Origin: Deltaproteobacteria bacterium
Lineage (GTDB): Bacteria > Desulfobacterota > DSM-4660 > Desulfatiglandales > Desulfatiglandaceae
DNA length: 14,181 nt
Direction of reading: 5' to 3'
NCBI GenBank assembly: GCA_019314425.1
Contig: JAFCZI010000017.1
Location: 1 to 14,181 of the forward strand
The translations under genes were made by a program, and so were the position numbers. This document shows, one piece after another, positions 6,701-13,620 of the stretch; the first letter of the stretch is position 1; the number at the start of each line of letters is the position of its first letter. The notes under the pieces were generated by a model. That model made no database searches. It worked only from the letters and a program-made list of their open reading frames with translations, and had not been told where the DNA came from.

Positions 6701-7696
6701 TTAATTTGGATTATGTTTTAAAAAGGCTTCCAGACGCATTAACCCCTCTTCAATGGAAATGGTGGGTGAGTATCCCAGCTCTTTTCGGGCTGCGCTCATG
6801 TCAAACCAGTGGGCTGTCGAAAGCTGTTTGGCCAGAAAACGCGTCATGGGCGGTTCCCCTCGAAGCTTGAGTATGCCGTAGAGCATTTCAAGGAGACAGC
6901 CTGCCGCATATGCCAGACTGACGGGTACGGTGCGATCGATGGGGTCAAGACCGGCTGCCCCCAGAATACCATTCATTAATTCGCTGATATCAATGGGTTC
7001 CCCCTGGGAAATAAAGTAGACTTTCCCCGAAATGGGAGATCCCGGATGAAGGCGATCCGCCGCCAGGATATGGGCATCGACTGCGTTGTCGATATAAATG
7101 CAGTCCACCCGGTGGGGCGACTTCCCCACCCTGGCCAGACGGCCCGCTTTTTTTCGTTCAATCAACCGGGGCAGAAAGTTTGGATCACCCGGTCCCCAGA
7201 TCAGGTGGGGACGAAGGACCACGGTGGCCAGAGCGGTGTCGTCGGCGGAAAGCACCCGGCGTTCCGCCATGGCTTTGGTTTTCGGGTAATGGGCCAGATA
7301 AGTTTGGGGGTAAGGTGTCGATTCGTTTACGCCTTCCATGCTGCCCCCGCCAAAAACCACGCTGGGAGAACTGGTATAAATGAGTCTTGAAACGCCTGTT
7401 TTTCTGCAGCCCTCAATAATATTCTCGGTGCCGATCACATTGGTTTCGTAATAGGAACGGTATGATCCCCAAATCCCCGGTTTTGCGGCCACGTGAAAAA
7501 CCGTGTCACAACCCTCCACCGCTGTGATAACCGCTTTTTCATCCGCCAAGTCGCCCCTCTGAACGTCGATACCTGAGGCACGCAGTTCCGGGTAATGCCC
7601 CCTGGAAAAGCTGCGGACCTGGTCTCCACGGTTTATGAGCCGTTTGGCGAGGGCTTTTCCCAGGAATCCCCCGCCGCCGGTTACAAGGGCTTTCAT
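6701..7696 (-). CDS. oleD: NAD(P)H-dependent 2-alkyl-3-oxoalkanoate reductase, OleD
   Basis: An extended short-chain dehydrogenase of 331 residues. It has the Rossmann motif TGGGGFLG (6-13), an acidic GD turn (48-49), the catalytic Ser region TSSPSVVF (108-115) and YPKTK with Tyr137 and Lys141. Sequence style is that of the 3-beta-HSD/NAD-dependent epimerase family, to which OleD belongs. In the known pathway OleD reduces the beta-keto acid made by OleA to a 2-alkyl-3-hydroxyalkanoate, the substrate of OleC. The start overlaps the oleC stop by 4 bp (ATGA), indicating translational coupling, and the cyclase gene follows after 20 bp. On its own this could be another sterol-type dehydrogenase; the oleA-oleC context makes OleD the best call. 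Confidence 0.88.
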   Translation of the reverse strand: MKALVTGGGGFLGKALAKRLINRGDQVRSFSRGHYPELRASGIDVQRGDLADEKAVITAVEGCDTVFHVAAKPGIWGSYRSYYETNVIGTENIIEGCRKTGVSRLIYTSSPSVVFGGGSMEGVNESTPYPQTYLAHYPKTKAMAERRVLSADDTALATVVLRPHLIWGPGDPNFLPRLIERKKAGRLARVGKSPHRVDCIYIDNAVDAHILAADRLHPGSPISGKVYFISQGEPIDISELMNGILGAAGLDPIDRTVPVSLAYAAGCLLEMLYGILKLRGEPPMTRFLAKQLSTAHWFDMSAARKELGYSPTISIEEGLMRLEAFLKHNPN

Positions 7697-9375
7697 GCTT
7701 TTTTACGGGTCTCTTTTTGCAGTTTCCGAGAGGCCCAAACCCCCAGCCTGTCCCGATAAATTTTGGCGTTGTGCCGAATGTCAACGGGGAACCCATCGTG
7801 AAACAGAATGGTTTTAATCTCTTTCGTGTGGGGTCTTGTTGCTCCCAGTTCGAGCAGCTCCCGCCTGATGGATTCCTTGTCGGGTTTTTTTGAATGTTCT
7901 TCCATTTCAACACAGAGTACGGGGCGAACAACCCCGTCTGTCTTGACGCCTGTCAGGGCCGTCCGAAAAACCTTTGGATGGGTATTGAATACCCCTTCGC
8001 AGGCGATGCTGAAATGGGTTCCTGAAGGGGTGACCACCCGGTGGAATTTACGACCGAAAAACCATAACCGTCCCTGTTCATCCAGTTTCCCCAGATCCCC
8101 CATGCGATGTCGGAAATCTTTTCCGCCTTTTTCATAAATTTTGGTCAGCCGGGTTGCCGCTTCCTGCTTGTAGTAGGAACGGGTGGCCACGGGACCTTTG
8201 ACAACCATTTCCCCCACTTCTCCCACGGGAAGGGCGAGGGAATCATTCCACCGGGGAATGGGGTCCTCGGTAATGGGGATGATGGAAACGCTCATCCCCG
8301 CCACGGGCCTTCCCACGCAGACGCCTTTTCCCGCGTCGGTTTCGTGTCGGGTATGGTTGAGAATCTCGTGGCTCCCGATGGAAGATACCGGCATGGCTTC
8401 CGTAGCGCCGTAACCGGTGTGGACCTGGGCCTCGGGAGACAGCATGGCGCAGAAGCGTTCCAATACGACCGGGGGCATGGGGGCCCCCGCCGCGATGACC
8501 CGGCGAAGGGTCGGGAGCTTGATCCCGCGTTTTTGGCCGTATCGCCCCACGCGGTCAATCAATGCGGGGGAACCGAACATGTTGGTGATGCCGAAATCTT
8601 GAATGGCGCCTATGATTTTTTGAGGGTCCACATGGGCGGGCCGGGTGGGGTCCATGTCGGGAATCACAATGGCCATCCCCAGGGCCGGGCCAAAAAGGGC
8701 AAAGAGGGGAAAGGTGGGCAAGTCGATTTCACCGGGTTCAATGTGATAGGTGTTTCGAATGGATTCCACCTGAGCGGCGAAATTGCCGTGGGTATACACC
8801 GCGCCTCTGGGCGGGCCGGTGCTGCCGCTGGTAAAGAGGATGGCCGCTATTTCATCCTTTTGGGTTCGCGCCATATGGCGTGGGGGGACGAATCTTCCCA
8901 GTATTTTGATCCGGTCAAGGGTGATGCCCCGCCAGAGCAGCCGTTTGCCGACGGTAATCCGGGTTCGAATGGTTTTTCGCCCCCACCCCAGCACCGCACG
9001 GGCTATCTGGGCGCGACGGATGCCGATAAAGGCCTCGGGTTCCGCTTGTGCCAGGCAGTTTTTGAGGTTTTTGATGCCGATCCCCGGATCGACGAGTATC
9101 GGCACGGCCCCCACTTTAAAAAGCGCAAATGTCAAAGCAAAAAATTCAAGGCTGGGTTTAACCATGAGCGCCGTGCGGACGCCCCGTTTTACGCCTGCCG
9201 GGATCAGCCCCCGCGCGATAAGATCGCTTTCACGGTCCAGTTGACGAAAGGTGTAGTGGGTGTATTTAACCCGACCGTTTTTGTCCCGGCCCATTGGAAA
9301 ACTGACCGCAGGCTTGTAGGGCTGTTTTTCAGCCATTTCAGGGAGATACGCGGCGATGTTTACAAAATCAGACAT
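7693..9375 (-). CDS. oleC: Acyl-AMP ligase-like beta-lactone synthetase, OleC
   Basis: A 560-residue member of the ANL (acyl-CoA synthetase) superfamily. Motifs in order: phosphate loop FTSGSTGPPRG (181-191), adenine-binding GYGATEA (321-327), HRMGDLG with the ribose-binding Asp (423-429), the hinge region GRLWFFGRK (435-443) and the C-terminal lysine region HNAKIYRDRL (Lys538). OleC uses ATP to convert the 3-hydroxy acid from OleD into a cis-beta-lactone. The N-terminus (MSDFVNIAAYLPEMA) and the position between oleA (18-bp gap) and oleD (4-bp overlap) fit OleC rather than a general fatty-acyl-CoA ligase. No OleB hydrolase domain is fused to it, unlike the OleBC fusions known from some Actinobacteria. 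ATG at 9375 has a poor ribosome-binding site, so coupling to oleA translation is likely. Confidence 0.9.
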   Translation of the reverse strand: MSDFVNIAAYLPEMAEKQPYKPAVSFPMGRDKNGRVKYTHYTFRQLDRESDLIARGLIPAGVKRGVRTALMVKPSLEFFALTFALFKVGAVPILVDPGIGIKNLKNCLAQAEPEAFIGIRRAQIARAVLGWGRKTIRTRITVGKRLLWRGITLDRIKILGRFVPPRHMARTQKDEIAAILFTSGSTGPPRGAVYTHGNFAAQVESIRNTYHIEPGEIDLPTFPLFALFGPALGMAIVIPDMDPTRPAHVDPQKIIGAIQDFGITNMFGSPALIDRVGRYGQKRGIKLPTLRRVIAAGAPMPPVVLERFCAMLSPEAQVHTGYGATEAMPVSSIGSHEILNHTRHETDAGKGVCVGRPVAGMSVSIIPITEDPIPRWNDSLALPVGEVGEMVVKGPVATRSYYKQEAATRLTKIYEKGGKDFRHRMGDLGKLDEQGRLWFFGRKFHRVVTPSGTHFSIACEGVFNTHPKVFRTALTGVKTDGVVRPVLCVEMEEHSKKPDKESIRRELLELGATRPHTKEIKTILFHDGFPVDIRHNAKIYRDRLGVWASRKLQKETRKKA

Positions 9376-9393
9376 GGTTATCCAGGGTGGTTT

Positions 9394-10410
9394 TTACCAC
9401 CGGACCTCCATCATGGTGCAGTTCAGTCCGCTGCCGATGCCCATGAGGGCGACCCGGTCGCCTTTCTGTATCCGTCCCTCCGCCAGAGCCTTGGAGAGGG
9501 TGATGGGGATGGCCGCCGGACCCACATTGCCGTATTCGGGGAATGTTTTAAAGACTTTTGAATCGTCCAGGCCCAGCAGGGCGATCAGTTTGGCTGTATG
9601 GACGGCGCTCACCTGATGAAGGATAAACTGGTCAAGGTCGTCGGGATGCCATCCCAATTCCTTTTTGGCTTTTTCAAAAGTGGTGTTCGCCAGTGCGAGT
9701 CCGGCCACCATCAGGGCGCCGGCATCGGTTTGCATGCCGTCCAATTGCCCGTGGCAGAGGTCACTATGCTGGGTGGCGGCCAGGCTGACGGTTCCACGTA
9801 ATCGATGACCGTTGGGCGCGATGTCCGAGCGTGCCAGTACCAGGGCTGCCCCGCCTGAGCCCAGCGTGAAGGTGGCAAAATTGGCGCGAAAGGTCTCCGC
9901 GTCACACGCTGATGCCAGAAGCCTTTGAATGGTGGTTTCCACCACAAAGCGACTCCCTTCACCATCCACCACGATGCCGTAATCCACTTGCCCCCGCTCG
10001 ATCATATTGCCGACGATTTCCATGCCGTTTAAAAACGCGAGGCAGGCATTTCCCACATCAAAATTCATGCATTCGGGGCTGAGCCCCAGATTCCCGTGTA
10101 CCAGACAGGCCACCGAGGGTTCGATATAATCCCGGGAGACAGAGGTGTTCAGGAGAATGCCAATCCGTGATCGGTCGATACCGGCATCCGAAATGGCCTT
10201 TTCGGCCGCCATGGTGGCCACCTCGCTGGGTCGTCGGCCCGGTTCCCAGAACCGTCTCGCCACAATCCCGGTAAGAGACTGGATCATGTCGGGTTGCGCA
10301 TGGATTCGGTTTATGATGGGCAAGAGCTGATTTTCAAGCTCAGCCGAAGTAATACGGTGGGGCGCATCCACATGGGCCAGGCCGATGATGGATACCTCTT
10401 GAAATTCCAT
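9394..10410 (-). CDS. oleA: Head-to-head acyl-CoA condensing thiolase, OleA
   Basis: A thiolase-fold (KASIII-like) enzyme that condenses two fatty acyl-CoAs into a long-chain beta-keto acid, the first step of olefin or beta-lactone biosynthesis. From the ATG at 10410 it has 338 residues. Catalytic residues: Cys123 in FDVGNACLAF, His265 in FILHQVSAVH, Asn295 in YGNVGP, and Glu97 in IEPSVACLVH, the Glu that sets OleA apart from FabH. As I recall the Xanthomonas OleA numbering (Glu117, Cys143, His285, Asn315), all four sit at a uniform offset of 20, which supports the alignment. An upstream in-frame ATG at 10476 would add 22 basic residues and is less likely: 10410 starts at the family's conserved MEFQEVSIIGLAHVDAP and has GAAAGG about 11 nt upstream. 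First gene of the oleA-oleC-oleD-cyclase run. Confidence 0.92.
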   Translation of the reverse strand: MEFQEVSIIGLAHVDAPHRITSAELENQLLPIINRIHAQPDMIQSLTGIVARRFWEPGRRPSEVATMAAEKAISDAGIDRSRIGILLNTSVSRDYIEPSVACLVHGNLGLSPECMNFDVGNACLAFLNGMEIVGNMIERGQVDYGIVVDGEGSRFVVETTIQRLLASACDAETFRANFATFTLGSGGAALVLARSDIAPNGHRLRGTVSLAATQHSDLCHGQLDGMQTDAGALMVAGLALANTTFEKAKKELGWHPDDLDQFILHQVSAVHTAKLIALLGLDDSKVFKTFPEYGNVGPAAIPITLSKALAEGRIQKGDRVALMGIGSGLNCTMMEVRW

Positions 10411-10511
10411 TGTGGTGAAACCTTTCAGAAAGTGAATCCCGACAAATGCTTTTTTTCGGAATAACAACTTATGCATGAATGTGCAACAAGAAATCGAAAA
10501 AAGTGAAGGAT

Positions 10512-10549
10512 TCTTCTGACGCAGGCTTCCCGGAAGGTTTTTCAGAAGA
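10512..10549. promoter_or_regulatory. Nested inverted repeat between oleA and the SUF pair
   Basis: Outer arms TCTTCTGA (10512-10519) and TCAGAAGA (10542-10549) are perfect 8-bp complements; inside them CTTCC and GGAAG flank a single C. No T-run follows on either strand, so it does not look like an intrinsic terminator. Placed between two divergent genes, it may be an operator or a leader hairpin for either. The factor is unknown. Confidence 0.45.
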
Positions 10550-10581
10550 GGGTCATTTACCGGATTGGATAATTTGTCATC

Positions 10582-10610
10582 TTGCGAAAGAAGGCAACAA
10601 TTGTTATAGG
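10582..10610 (+). promoter_or_regulatory. Putative sigma70-type promoter for the SUF pair
   Basis: TTGCGA (10582-10587) and TATAGG (10605-10610) are separated by 17 bp, each partly matching the consensus -35 and -10 boxes, about 65 bp before the SufC-like start codon. This is seen by eye only; no Rrf2/IscR-type site was recognised. Confidence 0.4.
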
Positions 10611-10674
10611 TAGCGGAGTCAGCGTAGGCTTTCCATTTATGAATATGAGCGCTGCATCGAAAAGGAGATATAAG

Positions 10675-11445
10675 ATGCTTAAAATAGAGGATTTACAGGT
10701 CAAACTGGGGGGCAAGGAGCTCTTGAAACATATTGATCTCGAAATTAACCCCGGTGAAACCCACATCCTTTTTGGTCCCAACGGGAGCGGTAAGACGTCG
10801 TTGTTGATGACCATTATGGGATATCCCCAGTACGAGGTGGTCTCCGGGAAAATTATGTTCAAGGGGGAGGACATTACGCATATGCCTATTGACGAGCGGG
10901 CAAAAATGGGCATCGGCATGAGTTACCAGCGACCCCCCACCATAAACGGTCTCAAAACCCGGCAGATGGTGGATTTGTGTGCCGGGGAGGACATCGATGA
11001 AGCGGCCCTGGCCAGACGCGTCAATTTTGAAGACTTTCTGGATCGGGACGTGAACGCGGGTTTTTCCGGCGGTGAAATCAAACGATCGGAATTGTTGCAA
11101 CTGATGGCGCAAAATCCGGATTTGATGCTGTTTGACGAGCCTGAATCGGGGGTTGATATGGAAAACATCACCCTCGTGGGCAATACCATTGCCGAACTTT
11201 TAGAGAAGCGTGTTTATCCCTCAAAAGATCGGTCCAAAATGCAGGCCAAGGCTGACCGGCGCAAAATGGGTTTGATCATTACCCATACGGGATTTATCCT
11301 GGATTATGTCTCGGCTGATAAGGGGCAGGTACTCTACAATGGGAAGCTCAGTTGTGTGAGCAACCCCAGAGAAATTCTCAATTGTGTGGGCGACACCGGA
11401 TATGAGGAGTGCGTAAGATGCATATCGACGAACACTTTAAGCTAG
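10675..11445 (+). CDS. sufC: SufC-like Fe-S assembly ABC ATPase (SmsC type)
   Basis: A soluble ABC ATPase of 256 residues that powers Fe-S cluster assembly on the SufB/D-like partner encoded next. Motifs: Walker A GPNGSGKTS (34-42), Q-loop Gln85, signature FSGGEIKRSEL (130-140), Walker B with DEPESGVD (154-161) and switch His204. FSGGEIKRSE and DEPESGVD are typical of SufC rather than transporter ATPases. The C-terminus is cysteine-rich (C237, C246, C249, the last two as CVRC). The start at ATG 10675 follows a good AAAGGAGA box; a longer in-frame start at 10582 would run through the likely promoter and is rejected. The gene overlaps the next by 28 bp. No sufS, sufE or sufU is nearby, matching the minimal two-gene systems (SmsCB) of anaerobes. 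Confidence 0.93.
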   Translation: MLKIEDLQVKLGGKELLKHIDLEINPGETHILFGPNGSGKTSLLMTIMGYPQYEVVSGKIMFKGEDITHMPIDERAKMGIGMSYQRPPTINGLKTRQMVDLCAGEDIDEAALARRVNFEDFLDRDVNAGFSGGEIKRSELLQLMAQNPDLMLFDEPESGVDMENITLVGNTIAELLEKRVYPSKDRSKMQAKADRRKMGLIITHTGFILDYVSADKGQVLYNGKLSCVSNPREILNCVGDTGYEECVRCISTNTLS

Positions 11446-12644
11446 AAGCGAACGAGGCCATCAATAAAAAGGGCGCTCTCGGGCCGGATGTGGATCTCAG
11501 TACATTCGATGCAACGCCGTCGCCCTATCTCGAAATGGCGGATGATGACCTTTGCAGTCTGCCCCGGGAGGAACAGGACCGCCTGCTCATGGCGGGGCTG
11601 GATGTGACGGAAAAGGAAAGGGGCGGTACTTTTTTGCAGATGAACACCAATGCCGTCCATTGCCACAGTTCCCAGGAAGGCATTGAGGTCCTTTCCATTC
11701 AAAAAGCGTTGGCAGAGCAGCCTTGGATTCGCGACTATTACTGGAAACTGGCGGACGTTGGCGCGGACAAATATACGGCGGCCGCCGAACTGGGGCTGCA
11801 CGACGGATACGTCATCCGGTCCCTTCCCGGAAGCAAATCGGTCTATCCCGTTCAGGCCTGTCTTTACATGCATAAAGACGGCATGCAGCAGAATGTGCAC
11901 AACATCATTGTTGCGGAAGAAGATTCCGAACTTCACATTATATCAGGGTGTGCCACGGCCCCCCACCTTAAACGGGGGCTCCATGTGGGGATATCGGAGT
12001 TTTTTGTAAAGAAAAACGCCAAACTAACCTTCACCATGATTCACAACTGGGCGGAGGACGTGGTGGTGCGGCCCCGGTCCGTGGCAAGGGTGGAGGCGGG
12101 AGGCCTTTTTGTTAACAATTATATTTCCATGAAGCCGGTTCGAAGCATACAGATGTATCCCACAACACACCTGGTGGGTGAAGACGCGGTGGCGCGTTTT
12201 TACAGCATTGTGGTGGGAAGTCCGGGATCCGAATACGATTTGGGCGGTCGAATTTTTCTTAAGGCGAAAGGAAACCGGGCGGAAATCGTTGCGAGGGCCA
12301 TCAGCAATGGCGGGAAGATGATCGCAAGGGGGCATCTTATCGGAGAAGTTCCGGATATCAAGGCGCACCTGGAATGCAAGGGGTTGTTGTTAAACGGGGG
12401 CTTGATTCATGCCATTCCCGAGCTGGAAGGGCATGTGGACGGGGTGGAAATGAGTCATGAGGCCGCTGTGGGGAAAATCGCCCAGGAGGAGATCAGCTAC
12501 CTCATGAGCCGGGGGCTCAACGAGGAAGCGGCCACCTCTACCATTGTTCGGGGGTTTTTGAGCGTTGACATCCCGGGGCTTCCGCCCCAATTGCAGGCCG
12601 AGATCGACCGGGTTATACAAGAGAGTGACAAAGACGTTATGTAG
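11418..12644 (+). CDS. sufB: SufB/SufD-family Fe-S scaffold (SmsB type)
   Basis: A 408-residue beta-helix scaffold protein that forms a complex with the SufC-like ATPase and builds Fe-S clusters. The C-terminal half has the family landmarks: ISGCAT (Cys178), a beta-helix core, HLECKGLLL (Cys320), the IPELEG segment and MSHEAAVGKI (His347, Glu348), which occupy the positions of the functional Cys and His/Glu residues of SufB as recalled. ATG at 11418 has GAGGAG 8 nt upstream; a GTG at 11409 in frame is less likely. Being the only SufB/D paralogue here, it would work as a homodimer, as proposed for SmsB. A strong intrinsic terminator follows at 12831. Confidence 0.92.
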   Translation: MHIDEHFKLEANEAINKKGALGPDVDLSTFDATPSPYLEMADDDLCSLPREEQDRLLMAGLDVTEKERGGTFLQMNTNAVHCHSSQEGIEVLSIQKALAEQPWIRDYYWKLADVGADKYTAAAELGLHDGYVIRSLPGSKSVYPVQACLYMHKDGMQQNVHNIIVAEEDSELHIISGCATAPHLKRGLHVGISEFFVKKNAKLTFTMIHNWAEDVVVRPRSVARVEAGGLFVNNYISMKPVRSIQMYPTTHLVGEDAVARFYSIVVGSPGSEYDLGGRIFLKAKGNRAEIVARAISNGGKMIARGHLIGEVPDIKAHLECKGLLLNGGLIHAIPELEGHVDGVEMSHEAAVGKIAQEEISYLMSRGLNEEAATSTIVRGFLSVDIPGLPPQLQAEIDRVIQESDKDVM

Positions 12645-12661
12645 TAACGAAAACTCGGATT

Positions 12662-12680
12662 GATGACGCCGTAAAAAGTC
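12662..12680. repeat. Partial GTAAAAAGT repeat unit
   Basis: GATGACGCCGTAAAAAGTC resembles the terminal repeat of the neighbouring element and lies 36 bp before it in the same direction. The same tandem pair (GATGA-type unit, then GATGG-type unit) occurs at 3484 and 3595. Confidence 0.6.
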
Positions 12681-12697
12681 ACGAATCTATCTTTATA

Positions 12698-12824
12698 GAT
12701 GGCGTTGTAAAAAGTTCCATATACAAGGCGTAGTGGTTTTTCAGGATCGTAGGCATACATGTAGTATGTTGAGATTCTGAAAAATCACTGCAACGCAGTA
12801 GATGGGACTTTTTACGACGCCATC
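12698..12824. mobile_element. 127-bp near-palindromic MITE-like element
   Basis: The ends are 23-bp inverted repeats differing at two positions: the left begins GATGGCGTTGTAAAAAG, the right, read inward, GATGGCGTCGTAAAAAG. The inside is also nearly palindromic: TTTTTCAGGATC on the left matches TTTTTCAGAATC read from the right, and the centre is CATACATGTAGTATG. The whole element could fold as one long hairpin. It encodes no protein. No transposase lies in the window, and no target-site duplication was identified. A single half of the same family occurs at 3595-3617. It may instead be a structured intergenic repeat with a transcript-end role. Confidence 0.65.
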
Positions 12825-12830
12825 AAAATA

Positions 12831-12872
12831 GGGGGCGGCTCTATCAGAGTCGCCCCCCTTTATTTTTTCTTT
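12831..12872 (+). terminator. Strong intrinsic terminator after the SUF pair
   Basis: A 12-bp stem GGGGGCGGCTCT / AGAGTCGCCCCC (one G-T pair) with an ATC loop is followed by the T-rich tract CTTTATTTTTTCTTTT. It lies about 190 bp past the SufB-like stop, with the palindromic element between them, and isolates the downstream gene at 13015 from that transcript. Confidence 0.88.
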
Positions 12873-12906
12873 TCCGCTCCTTTCTCTCTGCAAACGCCAT
12901 CCTTAA

Positions 12907-12935
12907 ATGTTTAATAACATAATGTTTAAAAACAT
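12907..12935. promoter_or_regulatory. Twin ATGTT-N4-AACAT palindromes, putative operator
   Basis: Two copies of one 14-bp palindrome stand side by side: ATGTT-TAAT-AACAT (12907-12920) and ATGTT-TAAA-AACAT (12922-12935), with a 15-bp repeat period. The second extends to AATGTTT-AA-AAACATT and touches the putative -35 box of the gene at 13015. Tandem short palindromes are the usual binding layout of ribbon-helix-helix repressors, so autoregulation by the downstream protein is a reasonable inference. Confidence 0.6.
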
Positions 12936-12964
12936 TGCATTACCAATATAACGCATGGTATAAA
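12935..12964 (+). promoter_or_regulatory. Putative promoter of the gene at 13015
   Basis: TTGCAT (12935-12940) and TATAAA (12959-12964) are 18 bp apart in an AT-rich stretch, about 50 bp before the start codon and directly after the twin palindromes. Confidence 0.5.
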
Positions 12965-13014
12965 AGTAATGAGTAAATGTTCTGGGAATGACTGAATATC
13001 TGAGGTCCCTGACT

Positions 13015-13620
13015 ATGGCAGAGCAAAAACAAGTGAGACAGGATCAAGTGAGACAGGAGAAAGGCATCGCTGCGCCCTCATTGTTGGAACTGAGGGGAAA
13101 ACAATCGGTGCGGGCCACCTTCAAATTGAGTGGACGGGCCATCGAGGCCATCAGTGTGGCGGCCGCCCACATGGGGATTAAACAGAAGTCCCTTTTTGAT
13201 CATTTGATCGATGATGTGGAATCATTGGCGGTGGTTGCCCGGGAAATAGAACCCAAACGATTCTTGAGGCTGAAACGGGTTCAGAAAACCTTTGTTCTGA
13301 GCCGGCAGACACTTTGCAGCCTGGAGGCGGTTTCAAAGGATTTTGATGCGCCGAGAGACGCGCTGGTGGAATACTCAATTGCCCGGCTTCTGCCGGTTAT
13401 TGAGGAAGAGCGAAAAAAGCATGAAATCAGAAAGGAAATGCTGCTGGAGGTCGAAGAATACCTTGAACAGGGCGAGGTGATTTCCGAAAAAATCAAGAAA
13501 ATGCTGGGAGAAGAGGATATGCTCAGCGAAAAGCTGAAAGCGGCTGTTTCGACCCTGCGCGGCGCCTGCGAGGCCATGACGTCATTTGTGGAAAAGGGAA
13601 AGGTTATTGAACAGTTTTAA
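13015..13620 (+). CDS. Unrecognised protein with two ribbon-helix-helix-like repeats and a helical tail
   Basis: I do not recognise the family. The 201-residue product seems to contain an internal duplication: residues 32-68 (VRATFKLSGRAIEAISVAAA...) and 89-125 (VQKTFVLSRQTLCSLEAVSK...) share V-x-x-TF-x-LS, then two helices. A short strand then two helices is the ribbon-helix-helix pattern of Arc/MetJ-type DNA-binding proteins, so one chain might form the dimer-like fold by itself. Residues ~128-180 are Glu/Lys-rich and helical, perhaps a coiled coil. The N-terminus repeats QVRQ (residues 6-9 and 11-14), encoded by a 14-bp direct repeat. ATG at 13015 has GAGG 9 nt upstream; the in-frame ATG at 12988 has no properly spaced site. 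Twin palindromes precede the gene. It ends inside the remains of a peptide deformylase gene, suggesting acquisition by recombination. Confidence 0.7.
   Translation: MAEQKQVRQDQVRQEKGIAAPSLLELRGKQSVRATFKLSGRAIEAISVAAAHMGIKQKSLFDHLIDDVESLAVVAREIEPKRFLRLKRVQKTFVLSRQTLCSLEAVSKDFDAPRDALVEYSIARLLPVIEEERKKHEIRKEMLLEVEEYLEQGEVISEKIKKMLGEEDMLSEKLKAAVSTLRGACEAMTSFVEKGKVIEQF

Noticed and set aside
8107..9561. Long open frame of 484 codons on the plus strand opposite oleC and the end of oleA
   Set aside because: It is fully antisense to well-supported genes, has no family motif and a Gly/His/Arg-rich composition typical of shadow frames.
10411..10500. Sigma54-like promoter upstream of oleA (TTGCAC-N5-TGCAT on the minus strand)
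   Set aside because: The invariant GG of the -24 element is missing, and other spacings give only poor sigma70 matches.
10582..10674. N-terminal extension of the SufC-like protein from an ATG at 10582
   Set aside because: The extension lacks family similarity and coincides with a putative promoter; the ATG at 10675 has a strong Shine-Dalgarno sequence and a normal SufC N-terminus.
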